In this document: positions 8,175-16,007 of the stretch, in pieces | Layout: the number at the start of each line of letters is the position of its first letter | Numbering within the stretch: the stretch's first letter is position 1 | Notes under the pieces: model-generated | Database searches by the model: none | Told to the model about the DNA's origin: nothing | The model's input: only the letters and a program-made list of their open reading frames with translations | Assembly (NCBI RefSeq): GCF_017115025.1 | Contig: NZ_JABXKM010000047.1 | Span: forward strand, 1-34,002 | From: Nostoc sp. NOS(2021) | GTDB taxonomy: Bacteria > Cyanobacteriota > Cyanobacteriia > Cyanobacteriales > Nostocaceae | Length of the DNA stretch: 34,002 bases | Direction: 5' to 3' | Program-made: the position numbers and the translations under genes

Positions 8175-8612
8175 CTACAGCCCAAGTGTAGCTAAAATAT
8201 CGCTAGCATGGGTGGTGGTATTTACATTAGCGTCAACATGGGTAATTTTGCCGCTGGGGTCAATTACGTAGGTGACACGCTTGGCATAACCGCCACCATC
8301 CACATCGAAAGCTTTGATGAGGGATTTGTCGCTGTCAGCCAGTAGGGGAAAATTCAAATTATATTTTTGGGTGAATGCCTGATGGGAGACTTCATCATCT
8401 GCACTGACTCCCAAAATTACAACATCTTTACCTTGATATTCAGCTTGGGCATCCCGAAAACTACAGGCTTGTTTGGTGCAGCCTGGCGTGTCATCCTTAG
8501 GGTAAAAATACAAAACAACCGTCTTCCCGGCAAAATCAGATAACGAAACTGTGTTGCCGTTTGTATCTTTGGCGGTAAATGCAGGTGCATCCGTACCAAC
8601 TGCTAGAGGCAT
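8175..8612 (-). CDS. Peroxiredoxin, BCP/PrxQ type
   Basis: A 145-aa thiol peroxidase that reduces hydrogen peroxide and organic peroxides with thioredoxin as usual donor. The peroxidatic cysteine C45 sits in FYPKDDTPGCTKQAC, and the resolving cysteine C50 lies five residues on, the atypical 2-Cys arrangement of PrxQ. The rest of the fold (VVILGVSADD, FPLLADSDK, YVIDPSGKI) is intact and the length is normal. There is no signal peptide, so it acts in the cytoplasm. It is divergently transcribed from the gene at 8807 with a 194-bp shared upstream region, and ends facing the hairpin at 8111. Confidence 0.93.
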   Translation of the reverse strand: MPLAVGTDAPAFTAKDTNGNTVSLSDFAGKTVVLYFYPKDDTPGCTKQACSFRDAQAEYQGKDVVILGVSADDEVSHQAFTQKYNLNFPLLADSDKSLIKAFDVDGGGYAKRVTYVIDPSGKITHVDANVNTTTHASDILATLGL

Positions 8613-8806
8613 AATTAACTTTTCCTGTTTCAGATTGTTGATGCACTTGAAATTTTACATGAATTTATAATGATTAAATATAATTACTAAAAAATAGCAT
8701 AACTATACTTGAGGTAACTAATTTTGGTTAAATCAGGTAGCTGGTACAAGAAAAAATATATTCTTAAATTAATCTTTATTAGAAGAAAAATTTCTCCCCA
8801 TACACA

Positions 8807-9211
8807 ATGGCTGCTGTTGATTCCCAAAACCCAAATATTTTCGTCTATCCTCAAAGCACAGTAGAAAGAGCCGAGCGATCGCTAGTGTGTTCACCCTTTA
8901 ATCTATCTTTATTTGAAGTGATGGGACACCAGAGTGTGTCATTGAGTGCGATCGCCCTCGAAAATGGACTCAAGCAGGGCTATACTAAACGCCCTTTATC
9001 AGAATTAGCCTGTGATAACGCTTTGGGCTGGCTGATCCAAGTGGGTGTATTGCGGCGAGAAGTCGATGGGCAGGGAATTACAGATAGTTATCGCCTCACT
9101 CCCTTGGGACGTCAGTTAGTGGAACAATATCAGGGAAAAAATTGGCGAACTCCTTCATGGCGCGATCGTTTATCCGATGCTGTGATTCGTTGGTTGCGGA
9201 TACCTTTTTAG
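8807..9211 (+). CDS. Conserved cyanobacterial protein, Npun_F0494-like
   Basis: A 134-aa soluble protein. I associate its sequence with the cyanobacterial family named after Npun_F0494, from memory only. It has a winged-helix flavour: a helical N-terminal half (VSLSAIALENGLKQGYTKR), then ALGWLIQVGVLRREV and a likely beta-wing DSYRLTPLGRQLVEQY, similar to the C-terminal part of small wHTH regulators. No catalytic motif is visible and DNA binding is inference. It stands alone, divergent from prxQ. The start ATG 8807 gives a short disordered lead before the conserved block. Confidence 0.7.
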   Translation: MAAVDSQNPNIFVYPQSTVERAERSLVCSPFNLSLFEVMGHQSVSLSAIALENGLKQGYTKRPLSELACDNALGWLIQVGVLRREVDGQGITDSYRLTPLGRQLVEQYQGKNWRTPSWRDRLSDAVIRWLRIPF

Positions 9212-9320
9212 AATAAAAACCCAAAGAGTTAGGATTAGGGAATCAAAGGGAACAATATATACGGAAACATCACATTTATTCATGAAGTCTTTACCATAAT
9301 CATCTGACCGAAATTTGTGA

Positions 9321-9351
9321 TGGGCATTGGGCATTGGGCATTGGGCATTGG
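9321..9351. repeat. TGGGCAT tandem heptamer array, four units
   Basis: Four head-to-tail copies of TGGGCAT. The same unit recurs inside the coding sequence of the P-type ATPase near 23340. Confidence 0.85.
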
Positions 9352-9403
9352 TTCTTCTCCCCCTGCCTCAATACAGTTCAGTTAAGGATTTCTTCCTTCT
9401 CTT

Positions 9404-9459
9404 CCTTTGCGTCCTTTGCGTCCTTCTCTAACGAGACGCTGCGCGAAGGCGGTTCGTTA
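9404..9459. repeat. Dispersed repeat, CCTTTGCG...GGCGGTTCGTTA family
   Basis: The block joins CCTTTGCGTCCTTTGCGTCC with a GACGCTGCGCGAAGGC hairpin-like insert and the end GGCGGTTCGTTA. A shorter copy lacking the insert is at 13335-13369, where it contributes the stop codon of zds. Confidence 0.7.
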
Positions 9460-9607
9460 AAAAAATTGACTTTGACAAAGAGTTAAGCCTTAACCCAAGC
9501 GTATTGCCCCCTGCTTCCCTGCTTTTTTAACTGATGAATGGATTGTCATATGACTGTTCGCTCCTAAAAATTCACCCTGTATCTTGAAAAACTAACTAAT
9601 AGCAACT

Positions 9608-11092
9608 ATGAAATCAATTATGGTAGTGGGGACAACATCCCATGCAGGGAAATCACTTTTAACTACAGCTATTTGTCGCATTCTGTCGCGGCGTGGCTGG
9701 CGAGTGGCTCCCTTTAAAGGTCAAAATATGGCTTTAAATGCTTATGTCACTGCCAGTGGTGGAGAAATTGGCTATGCCCAAGCAGTACAAGCTTGGGCGG
9801 CGGGAGTCGTGCCTTGGGTAGAAATGAACCCAATTTTACTCAAACCCCAAGGGGATATGACTTCCCAAGTAATTATCAAAGGTAGGTCTGTTGGCAAAGT
9901 CAGTGCCTCAGATTACTACGAGCAATATTTTGAACTGGGGTGGCGGACAATTGAAGAATCGCTACAGCATTTAGGAACAGAATTTGACTTGGTGGTTTGT
10001 GAAGGTGCCGGTAGTCCAGCGGAGATTAACCTCAAACACCGCGACTTAACTAATATGAGGGTGGCAAAATATTTGAATGCGCCAACCATGTTAGTAGTTG
10101 ATATTGATCGAGGTGGTGCTTTTGCTCATGTGGTTGGAACCTTAGAGTTATTAGAACCGGATGAACGCGCCTTAATTAAGGGTGTAGTAATTAATAAGTT
10201 CCGAGGACAGCGATCGCTCTTAGAGCCGGGGATAGAATGGTTAGAAAAACGCACAGGTATCCCCGTTATCGGTGTTATACCTTACTTACAAGATGTGTTT
10301 CCAGCAGAAGACTCCCTTGACCTGCTAGAACGTCAATCGTCGTCGAATAAAGCCCAAACTGACCTCAACATTGCCGTCATCCGCTTACCCAGAATTGCCA
10401 ACTTCACCGACTTTGACCCACTGGAATCAGAAAGCACAGTTTCAGTGAAATACCTCAGTCCTAAGCAAGATTTAGAACATCCTGATGCCGTGATTATCCC
10501 AGGTACAAAGACCACAATTGCTGATTTACTACTGCTGCAAAAAAGCGGTATGGCAGAAGCTATCCAAAATTATGCTGCTTCTGGCGGAACGGTTTTAGGT
10601 ATCTGCGGTGGCTATCAAATGCTTGGTCAAATCATCGCTGATCCAGAAGGGATAGAGGGACAAGCTGGCAGATTTCAAGGGTTAAATCTTTTACCAATCC
10701 GAACTGTAATTACAGGGCAAAAAATTGCCCGCCAGCGCCAAGTTAGCTCAAATTATCCACAACAGGGCTTACCAGTCAATGGCTTTGAAATTCACCAAGG
10801 GCGATCGCGCATCGAACAGCAAGGGATAGATCCCCAATCCTACCATGCCCTATTTGACGATGTTAATTTAGGGTTGGTGGATAGTTGTCAATCAGTGTGG
10901 GGTACTTATCTCCACGGGCTTTTTGACAACGGCCCTTGGCGACGGGCTTGGTTAAATCGCCTCCGTCAACAGCGGGGTTTAAAATCTTTGCCCACCGGTG
11001 TTGCTAATTACCGAGAACAGCGAGAACAGATTTTGGACTCCCTAGCCACTGAAGTTGAAAGCCATTTAGACTTAACTCTGTTTTTGTCCTAA
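9608..11092 (+). CDS. cobQ: Cobyric acid synthase CobQ/CbiP
   Basis: A 494-aa glutamine-dependent amidotransferase that amidates side chains b, d, e and g of adenosylcobyrinic acid a,c-diamide in cobalamin (or pseudocobalamin) synthesis. The N-terminal ATP-dependent synthetase domain carries the P-loop GTTSHAGKS (8-16), and the conserved QNMALNAYVT follows. The C-terminal class I glutaminase domain has LGICGGYQMLG with nucleophile C333 and GTYLHGLFDN with H436. Length is normal and all key residues are present. No other cob gene is adjacent, which is common in cyanobacteria, where the pathway is scattered. A small ferredoxin gene follows after a hairpin repeat. Confidence 0.95.
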   Translation: MKSIMVVGTTSHAGKSLLTTAICRILSRRGWRVAPFKGQNMALNAYVTASGGEIGYAQAVQAWAAGVVPWVEMNPILLKPQGDMTSQVIIKGRSVGKVSASDYYEQYFELGWRTIEESLQHLGTEFDLVVCEGAGSPAEINLKHRDLTNMRVAKYLNAPTMLVVDIDRGGAFAHVVGTLELLEPDERALIKGVVINKFRGQRSLLEPGIEWLEKRTGIPVIGVIPYLQDVFPAEDSLDLLERQSSSNKAQTDLNIAVIRLPRIANFTDFDPLESESTVSVKYLSPKQDLEHPDAVIIPGTKTTIADLLLLQKSGMAEAIQNYAASGGTVLGICGGYQMLGQIIADPEGIEGQAGRFQGLNLLPIRTVITGQKIARQRQVSSNYPQQGLPVNGFEIHQGRSRIEQQGIDPQSYHALFDDVNLGLVDSCQSVWGTYLHGLFDNGPWRRAWLNRLRQQRGLKSLPTGVANYREQREQILDSLATEVESHLDLTLFLS

Positions 11093-11110
11093 GCTAAAAT
11101 GCGTTGAAAT

Positions 11111-11151
11111 GTCATTAGTCATTAGCAAATGACTAATGACTAATGACTAAA
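11111..11151. repeat. Palindromic ATGACTA/TCATTAG repeat
   Basis: GTCATTAGTCATT (11111-11123) is a perfect complement of 11128-11140 with a 4-nt loop, and more ATGACTA units follow. The same repeat family is found at 19151-19245. It may act as a terminator or barrier between cobQ and the ferredoxin gene. Confidence 0.8.
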
Positions 11152-11168
11152 TTAAATGCGTAACATTG

Positions 11169-11405
11169 ATGATTGTTCGTGTCCGCTTTTTACCAGATGA
11201 TGTCACAGTAGATGCCGAAGTGGGAGAAGCCCTCTTAGATGTAGCAGACCGGGCTGGGGTATTTATTCCCACCGGTTGTCTGATGGGGTCTTGTCACGCT
11301 TGCACCGTCGAATTAGAGGATGGAGAAATCATCCGCGCTTGTATTACCGCAGTACCGCCACGCGAAGAATTGACGATTAATTTGTTTAGCGACCCAACTT
11401 GGTAA
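11169..11405 (+). CDS. Short 2Fe-2S ferredoxin-like protein
   Basis: A 78-aa protein with a beta-grasp 2Fe-2S ferredoxin pattern. Cysteines at C37, C42, C45 and C58 give CX4CX2CX12C within TGCLMGSCHACTVELEDG and IIRACIT. Classical plant-type ferredoxins have about 29 residues before the last cysteine; the short gap here is closer to the N-terminal 2Fe-2S domain of molybdenum hydroxylases. It likely transfers electrons in the cytoplasm; the partner is unknown. An in-frame TTG at 11166 precedes ATG 11169; the ATG is chosen. It follows cobQ by 76 bp on the same strand, but a palindrome lies between. Confidence 0.85.
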   Translation: MIVRVRFLPDDVTVDAEVGEALLDVADRAGVFIPTGCLMGSCHACTVELEDGEIIRACITAVPPREELTINLFSDPTW

Positions 11406-11504
11406 CGTCGCCCCTGTTAGTATGCTATGCGGATATTAATTGTGCTATTGTAAATAGAGTAAATTAGGAGTTACGTAACGCATAATATCTAGTCTTACTA
11501 ATTT

Positions 11505-11807
11505 ATGTCTTCGTCAGACAAATATCCAAAGTTTAAAGATAAAAGGACGGAGCGGTTTGCTTTAGGTGAGAGGGTAAAAGAGTTTCAGGCTTTTACAGAG
11601 CAAGCATATAAACGACTTGATATATTAGAAGCCGCTACTAACAAAGAATCTTTGATGAAACTACCGAGCAACCATTTTGAGTCTTTAGAGGGTGATCGAA
11701 AAGGTCAATATAGCATTCGGATAAATAAGCAATGGCGAATTTGTTTCAATTGGTCAGATGAAGAATTTAAACCTTTCAATATTGAAATTACAGACTATCA
11801 TCATTAA
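11505..11807 (+). CDS. higB: Type II toxin, HigB/RelE-like
   Basis: A 100-aa protein of the RelE/ParE superfamily, HigB branch, whose members are ribosome-dependent mRNA interferases. The pattern is clear: FKDKRTERF near the N-terminus, an alpha-helical middle (RLDILEAATNKESLMKLPSN), then HFESLEGDRKGQYSIRINKQWRICF, the conserved beta-sheet end with its basic residues. The antitoxin gene follows with a 1-base overlap (TAATG), the usual toxin-first order of higBA. The start ATG 11505 gives about 10 residues more than many relatives, so a downstream start is conceivable. All expected conserved residues appear present, so the toxin is probably functional. Confidence 0.88.
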   Translation: MSSSDKYPKFKDKRTERFALGERVKEFQAFTEQAYKRLDILEAATNKESLMKLPSNHFESLEGDRKGQYSIRINKQWRICFNWSDEEFKPFNIEITDYHH

Positions 11808-12130
11808 TGGAGAACAACATGGCACGTCCACCCATCCATCCTGGAAAAATTCTTGCTGATGAGCTTGATGAATTGCAGATGAGCGCAAGTGAGTTAGCAC
11901 GTATCCTTCATGTCCCAACAAATCGTATTACTGAAATAATTAATGGTGAACGGGCAATTACTGCTGACACGGCATTACGATTAGGACAATGGTTTGGTAC
12001 TGGTGCCGAGTTGTGGATGAATTTACAAAAGAATTATGAGCTTAGACTAGCTGAAGAAAAAATGGGTGAAGAAATTCAGGCAACTATTTCTCCCCGGATA
12101 TTACCTGAGTTAAAACAAGTCAAGGCATAA
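11807..12130 (+). CDS. higA: HigA family antitoxin (XRE-type HTH)
   Basis: A 107-aa antitoxin of the HigA/VapI family. It begins with ARPPIHPGKILADELDEL, the family signature, followed by an XRE helix-turn-helix (about 26-63: MSASELARILHVPTNRITE and GERAITADTALRLGQWFG) and ELWMNLQKNYELR, then a helical tail. It should neutralise the adjacent HigB-like toxin and repress the operon. ATG 11807 overlaps the toxin's stop codon; a second ATG at 11819 (M-A-R-P-P) is an alternative start with the family's usual N-terminus. Translational coupling favours the first. Confidence 0.92.
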   Translation: MENNMARPPIHPGKILADELDELQMSASELARILHVPTNRITEIINGERAITADTALRLGQWFGTGAELWMNLQKNYELRLAEEKMGEEIQATISPRILPELKQVKA

Positions 12131-12227
12131 ACAAAAATCTAATCATTGATTCAATTTTTTGGATAGACAGCAAGAAACTTTGACACATTGTTTCTTACTG
12201 TGGCGATCGCATCTGTTGAGAAAATTA

Positions 12228-12278
12228 ATGTCAAAGAAAGTTAGGGATCTGAAGCAAATGCTTCGTCAACATGAATAA
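12228..12278 (+). pseudogene. Remnant of hicA: first ~14 codons only
   Basis: The frame ATG 12228 to TAA 12278 encodes MSKKVRDLKQMLRQHE. The first 14 residues read like the N-terminus of HicA mRNA interferases (K-K-x-R-x-L-K-x-M-L). The rest of HicA, including the catalytic GSH region, is absent: the frame runs directly into the hicB start (ATG 12271) and stops. This suggests an internal deletion that removed most of the toxin. It rests on 14 residues, so it could be a chance match or a short leader. Confidence 0.5.
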
Positions 12279-12489
12279 ATTCAAGTACCAAATGGTAATT
12301 CAGTGGTCTGAGGAAGATGATTGCTTCTTAGTAGGATTCCCTGATTTTCCAGGACAACGCTGGCGGACTCATGGCGATACTTACGAGTTAGCTGTGGCAA
12401 ATGGAATTGAGGCTTTAGAGTCTCTAATTATTGCTTACGAAACTGTCGGTGATCCACTTCCAGAACCATCTTATGAGGCTGGATCATAA
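12271..12489 (+). CDS. hicB: HicB family antitoxin, apparently orphan
   Basis: A 72-aa HicB-type antitoxin. The family's partial RNase H-like fold is readable: YQMVIQWSEEDDCFLVGFPDFPG, then THGDTYELAVANGIEALESLI and a short acidic/proline tail. It lacks a C-terminal DNA-binding domain, as in many short HicBs. A normal partner HicA (about 60-80 aa) is not present on either side; only a possible N-terminal stub overlaps the start. The protein may persist as an orphan that blocks HicA homologues elsewhere, which is inference. It lies 140 bp after the higBA module and converges on the gene at 12495. Confidence 0.88.
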   Translation: MNKFKYQMVIQWSEEDDCFLVGFPDFPGQRWRTHGDTYELAVANGIEALESLIIAYETVGDPLPEPSYEAGS

Positions 12490-12494
12490 AGAAT

Positions 12495-12767
12495 TTAACT
12501 ACCAAAAAGACTTTCATAAAAAAGATTCAGCAAATTCACAGTTTCTATATTGCCATTATCAAACTGAACATAAACGTCATGAGATAAAGTCTCTTTCATA
12601 ATTCTTCCAATCCTACCGGATGGATAAACTCTGCATTTACCACCAATATAAAAATCGTAAGTTCCTTTATCAGCTTTAGAGCAAGGTACTCCTTTAGAAA
12701 AAAGTGTCTTTATACCGGATTCATCAATGTACTTCAAGTTAATGTGACGCATTCCATTCTCACTCAT
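12495..12767 (-). CDS. Hypothetical protein, 90 aa
   Basis: A small soluble protein that I do not recognise. It looks beta-rich, with GTYDFYIGGKCRVYPSGRIG in the middle and HDVYVQFDNGNIETVNLLNLF near the end, which could be an SH3-like barrel, and has two cysteines. No catalytic motif, signal peptide or membrane segment is seen. Its stop lies 5 bp from the end of the orphan hicB on the opposite strand, and its position beside two toxin-antitoxin loci suggests an accessory gene. ATG 12767 is the first of two nearby in-frame ATGs (the other is M6). Confidence 0.55.
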   Translation of the reverse strand: MSENGMRHINLKYIDESGIKTLFSKGVPCSKADKGTYDFYIGGKCRVYPSGRIGRIMKETLSHDVYVQFDNGNIETVNLLNLFYESLFGS

Positions 12768-12822
12768 CTTTTATAATAAAGAAAATTATAACATTTTCTA
12801 AAAATAATCCATATTTTCCCAT

Positions 12823-12863
12823 CAGGCAGTAAGAAAATTTTACACCTTGTTACCTACTGCCTG
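12823..12863. terminator. Hairpin downstream of the zds-SRPBCC genes
   Basis: CAGGCAGTA (12823-12831) is a perfect complement of TACTGCCTG (12855-12863) with a 23-nt loop that contains a further short AAAATTTT pairing. It begins 16 bp past the stop of the SRPBCC gene. The T-run (GTTTTTG) is on the plus-strand side, so the direction it serves is uncertain. Confidence 0.45.
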
Positions 12864-12878
12864 TTTTTGCTATCTATA

Positions 12879-13322
12879 TCAATTAGCTTTAACATTCAGC
12901 GCATATTCTTTAAACCTTTCCAAATCAGCTTGAATTGTCGATTCAACTATCCGCCCCAAAAATAAGTTATCCATAATTTTGCCAATAATGCCGGGGATGG
13001 CGTAGGAAATGGTCATTTTGACAACGCTACTACCGTTGCGATCGTAAAAGCGAATCGCTCCCTGATTCGGCAAACCATCAATCGATTCCCATTGGATAAT
13101 TTGGTTGGGAATAACTTTGAGAATTCGAGATTTCCAAGTAAATTCTAAACTACCCGTCTTTAATTTCCAAATAGATATATCTGGATTATCTGGCGGAATT
13201 TTCACCGAATCAATCCACTTCATCCACCGGGGCATTTGCTCCAAATCAGACCAGAGGCTCCATACTAAATCTATGGGAGCCTCTACTTCTACCTGTACAG
13301 TATGCTCTAACCAGTCTGACAT
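12879..13322 (-). CDS. SRPBCC family protein (polyketide cyclase/dehydrase-like)
   Basis: A 147-aa START-like/SRPBCC protein with a hydrophobic ligand-binding fold. Visible landmarks are VEVEAPIDLVWSLWSDLEQMPRWMKWI at the start (split by the first helices), WKSRILKVIPNQIIQWES in the middle and a long C-terminal helix. It lies 44 bp downstream of zds on the same strand, an association I believe is usual in Nostocales, so a role with carotenoids or another lipophilic ligand is possible but inferred. The spacer to zds is filled by a dispersed repeat. No catalytic residues can be named. Confidence 0.82.
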   Translation of the reverse strand: MSDWLEHTVQVEVEAPIDLVWSLWSDLEQMPRWMKWIDSVKIPPDNPDISIWKLKTGSLEFTWKSRILKVIPNQIIQWESIDGLPNQGAIRFYDRNGSSVVKMTISYAIPGIIGKIMDNLFLGRIVESTIQADLERFKEYALNVKAN

Positions 13323-13334
13323 CTCTCTTCTTCT

Positions 13335-13369
13335 TCCTTTGCGCTCTTTGCGTCCTTGGCGGTTCGTTA
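13335..13369. repeat. Dispersed repeat supplying the zds stop codon
   Basis: Read on the minus strand it begins TAACGAACCGCCAAGGACGC and ends GCGCAAAGG. It is a copy of the family at 9404-9459. Its first three bases are the TAA stop codon of zds. Confidence 0.7.
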
Positions 13370-14806
13370 TCTCTTCAAACTCTCCAAAATCACTTTTGCC
13401 GCCCGCCGTCCAGAAATAGTAGCACCTTCCATGCTGTCGATGTAGTCTTGCTGAGTATAACTCCCTGCAAGGAAGAAATTATCTACTGGTGTTTTTTGGT
13501 TGGGACGGTACGCATCCATCCCTGGCGCTTCTCGGTAGAGAGACTGAGCAAGTTTTACCACACTATACCAAGTCATATTTAGCTCCCGCGACGAGGGAAA
13601 CAGTTCATGGACTTGCTTGAGGACATGCTGCGCGATCGCTTCATTACTTTGTGCTATAAACGGATCTCCCGGTGTCAGCACTAACTGTAACAAAGACCCC
13701 TGTCCTGGGCGATAATAATCAGCAGGGCTAGTCAACGCCAAATCGGCAAAACAAGAAAAGTCAGCATCGGCTGTGTAAAGTAAATTATCGATTCCCGCCG
13801 CATGATTTAGCTGTTTACGTTGCTCTCCATCGTTCAGTTCCGTTACCCAACCATCAAAGCGTAACTGCACTGTAGCCACTGGCACTGCATCCAGTTTGTA
13901 AATATTGTCAAATTCTGACCACTTACGCCACTCGTGGGGTAGGATGCGTTGAATTCCTGGAACATCGCAGGCAAAAACGTAAGCATCAGCAGTGATAGTT
14001 TCTACGGCATCACCTTGGGCAACTACTATACCAGTGACGCGGGTTTGTTCGGCTGACTCTGTAAACTGAATTTCCCGCACTTGCCGACGCGTGTAAACTT
14101 TAGTGCCTCTAAATTCCAGATATTCCAGAATGGGCTTATGTAAATACTCATAGGGAGAACCTTCCAGCATTCGCAAAACTGAAGCTTCAGTTCTGACTGC
14201 AAATAACTGGAATATCGTTAACATACAACGGGCAGACATATTTTCGCAATCAATAAATCCCAATGCGTAGGCGATGGGGTTCCATAGGCGCTTGATGCTG
14301 CCATTACTCCCACCATGACTGCGGAACCAGTCGGCAAAGCTAATTTTATCTAATTTGCGGATGGTTTTCATCGCCCCGTTAAAGTCTACCAATCCGCGAA
14401 CTATCGGACTAGTACCCAAAGCGATCGCATTTTGCAATTTATCCTGCAACGAGAGTTGGGAAGTAGTAAAAAATGCCTTTAAGCCATTGAAAGGCGCACC
14501 CGTAAGGAAACGAAAATCCAAAGCACCAGTGCGCCCCCCTTTATTAATAAAAGTGTGGGTATGTTCCTTGAGGCGCAAGTTTTCTAACACCCCCACTTTC
14601 TTCATTAAGTCAAATAGTTCGTAGTAGCACCCGAAAAATACATGCAACCCCATTTCTAGATGGTTGCCATCTCCATCAACCCAACTGCCTACTTTACCAC
14701 CCACAAACGGACGAGACTCAAAAATCTCTACTTCACAACCAGCATCAGCTAGATCTACTGCGGTTGCTAGTCCAGCCAGTCCCGCACCTACGATTGCAAC
14801 GCGCAT
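13367..14806 (-). CDS. crtQ: Zeta-carotene desaturase (plant-type)
   Basis: A 479-aa FAD flavoprotein that converts 9,9'-di-cis-zeta-carotene via neurosporene to prolycopene, a step of carotenoid synthesis at the thylakoid or cytoplasmic membrane. The dinucleotide-binding motif [21 protein letters not shown] is at 3-23 and the glutamate closing the Rossmann unit at 28-30. Further family blocks include [20 protein letters not shown] and, near the C-terminus, [19 protein letters not shown], the FAD-binding tail of plant-type desaturases. Length is normal, so it is the ZDS rather than PDS (shorter PDS lacks the GLHVFFGCY form). The SRPBCC gene follows. Also named zds. Confidence 0.94.
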   Translation of the reverse strand: MRVAIVGAGLAGLATAVDLADAGCEVEIFESRPFVGGKVGSWVDGDGNHLEMGLHVFFGCYYELFDLMKKVGVLENLRLKEHTHTFINKGGRTGALDFRFLTGAPFNGLKAFFTTSQLSLQDKLQNAIALGTSPIVRGLVDFNGAMKTIRKLDKISFADWFRSHGGSNGSIKRLWNPIAYALGFIDCENMSARCMLTIFQLFAVRTEASVLRMLEGSPYEYLHKPILEYLEFRGTKVYTRRQVREIQFTESAEQTRVTGIVVAQGDAVETITADAYVFACDVPGIQRILPHEWRKWSEFDNIYKLDAVPVATVQLRFDGWVTELNDGEQRKQLNHAAGIDNLLYTADADFSCFADLALTSPADYYRPGQGSLLQLVLTPGDPFIAQSNEAIAQHVLKQVHELFPSSRELNMTWYSVVKLAQSLYREAPGMDAYRPNQKTPVDNFFLAGSYTQQDYIDSMEGATISGRRAAKVILESLKR

Positions 14807-14954
14807 TCCGTCGTTCCTTTTCAGCTTCTTTACAGATTGTAACTGCGTTGGTGTCGGAATTTGCTACTTAATATCAACTCCACCAGCATATTAAGTCATA
14901 GCAATGTCGAGACTAAAACCTCTTTGATCACTTCTTTTAGTCCCGGTAAATGAC

Positions 14955-14977
14955 CAGACGCGAGAAAAACGCGTCTG
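14955..14977. repeat. CAGACGCG hairpin repeat
   Basis: CAGACGCG (14955-14962) pairs perfectly with CGCGTCTG (14970-14977) around an A-rich 7-nt loop. AGACGCG...CGCGTCT hairpins are dispersed in Nostoc-like genomes. It lies between the end of the small RHH gene and the start of zds, and may act as a terminator for the former. Confidence 0.65.
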
Positions 14978-15082
14978 TATCAGCTAGACAAACTCTTATC
15001 CATTGCGGTGGACTCAAAAAAGTATCATAGCTATTTTTTTGGTGGCAAAGCAGTTATCTGGATAAGTCGTGAAAGCATCTTC

Positions 15083-15253
15083 TTACCTATTTACATCTTT
15101 GCTGTCGTCGGAGACAGGCAAACTTCTAATCAGTTCACGAATCACGTCGGTTGCGGGTCTACCTGTTTGTTCGCAATATTTTTCTAGTTTTTCCGCTTCC
15201 TGTGTTGCGAGATTAACTGTTATACGTTTAACGGCCCATTTTTTATTTGTCAT
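15083..15253 (-). CDS. Small ribbon-helix-helix (CopG/Arc-like) protein
   Basis: A 56-aa frame read on the minus strand from ATG 15253 to TAA 15083. It opens MTNKKWAVKRITVNLA, a basic segment with alternating residues fit for the DNA-contacting beta ribbon, followed by TQEAEKLEKYCEQTG (helix 1), RPATDVIRELIRSL (turn and helix 2) and a short polar tail. That is the full plan of a minimal CopG/Arc-type RHH repressor, which binds DNA as a dimer. In-frame ATG 15259 is an alternative start. It lies upstream of zds on the same strand with a hairpin between; a link with zds is not shown. Low-complexity chance is unlikely given the pattern. Confidence 0.7.
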   Translation of the reverse strand: MTNKKWAVKRITVNLATQEAEKLEKYCEQTGRPATDVIRELIRSLPVSDDSKDVNR

Positions 15254-15980
15254 TATCATGCTATTTGCTGTATATTTTAGATCATTGAAAGAATCTAACT
15301 AAAGAGGAGACCGATAAGATTATCAGAGTTTGTCTCAGGAAACAAGTAATACCATTAATATTAAAAATGTTTGTTTTGTCAAAGGATTCATCATTTTCTA
15401 AAGAAATCAAAAAACTAGACTTTATTTGTTACTATTGTGACAGTAAAAATAGCACATACTTGCTTTTGAAGACAATAACCCTACTAACAGCATGAGTAAA
15501 GCCTGACAATGAAATTTGATAAATGAATTTGAGACACCTAGTGTTGACTCAATGAAGATTTCCAAAGTTATTTTCCATTGAAAGCATTTGACCTTCTCTC
15601 TTAACCAAGTCCGCCAAACCCGCTTGGAGACAACATCTGGTACAACACCAGAAAATAAAGCTTCCGAATCATTGTCATGCTGAAATGCTGGGTTACAGGC
15701 GGGTTAGAGTGGTGTATATAGATCGTGAATAATCACTTAGAAAGTAGGTAAATAAGCGATCGCTCTAGAACAAACACCCGTCTGCACCCATTACAGATAT
15801 GATGTTAGTTGACTGTTGCCGCTCATAATATTTTAGTTTTGTTTCATGCTTTTACACTAACTTTCCGTAAAGATACGATGAAGTTTTGCATGTTTTTTAT
15901 CCTGACTCTAGCGATATAGTTTGCTTTCAACTCAGCAATCTTTCTTCATTGTTTCTATTCATCTATCTGGAGGTTATGTA

Positions 15981-16007
15981 AATGATTTTTAGCAACTTAT
16001 GGGGCTA
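15981..16007 (+). other. Possible octapeptide ORF with a good ribosome binding site
   Basis: ATG ATT TTT AGC AAC TTA TGG GGC TAA encodes MIFSNLWG. A strong Shine-Dalgarno-like TGGAGG (15967-15972) lies 8 bases before the ATG, in a region otherwise free of genes. It could be a leader peptide, the start of a gene broken by the TAA (the frame then stays open about 48 codons), or chance. Confidence 0.25.

Larger units (their letters stand above)
9212..9607. other. 396-bp spacer with dispersed repeats upstream of cobQ
   Basis: No gene is seen. It holds a TGGGCAT tandem array (9321-9351) and a composite repeat of the CCTTTGCGTCC...GGCGGTTCGTT family (9404-9459). I looked for a cobalamin riboswitch ahead of cobQ and saw none of its conserved boxes. 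The promoter of cobQ is presumably in the AT-rich last 100 bases. Confidence 0.5.

Noticed and set aside
9212-9607. Possible cobalamin riboswitch ahead of cobQ
   Set aside because: I did not see the conserved boxes of a cobalamin riboswitch; the space is filled by tandem and dispersed repeats.
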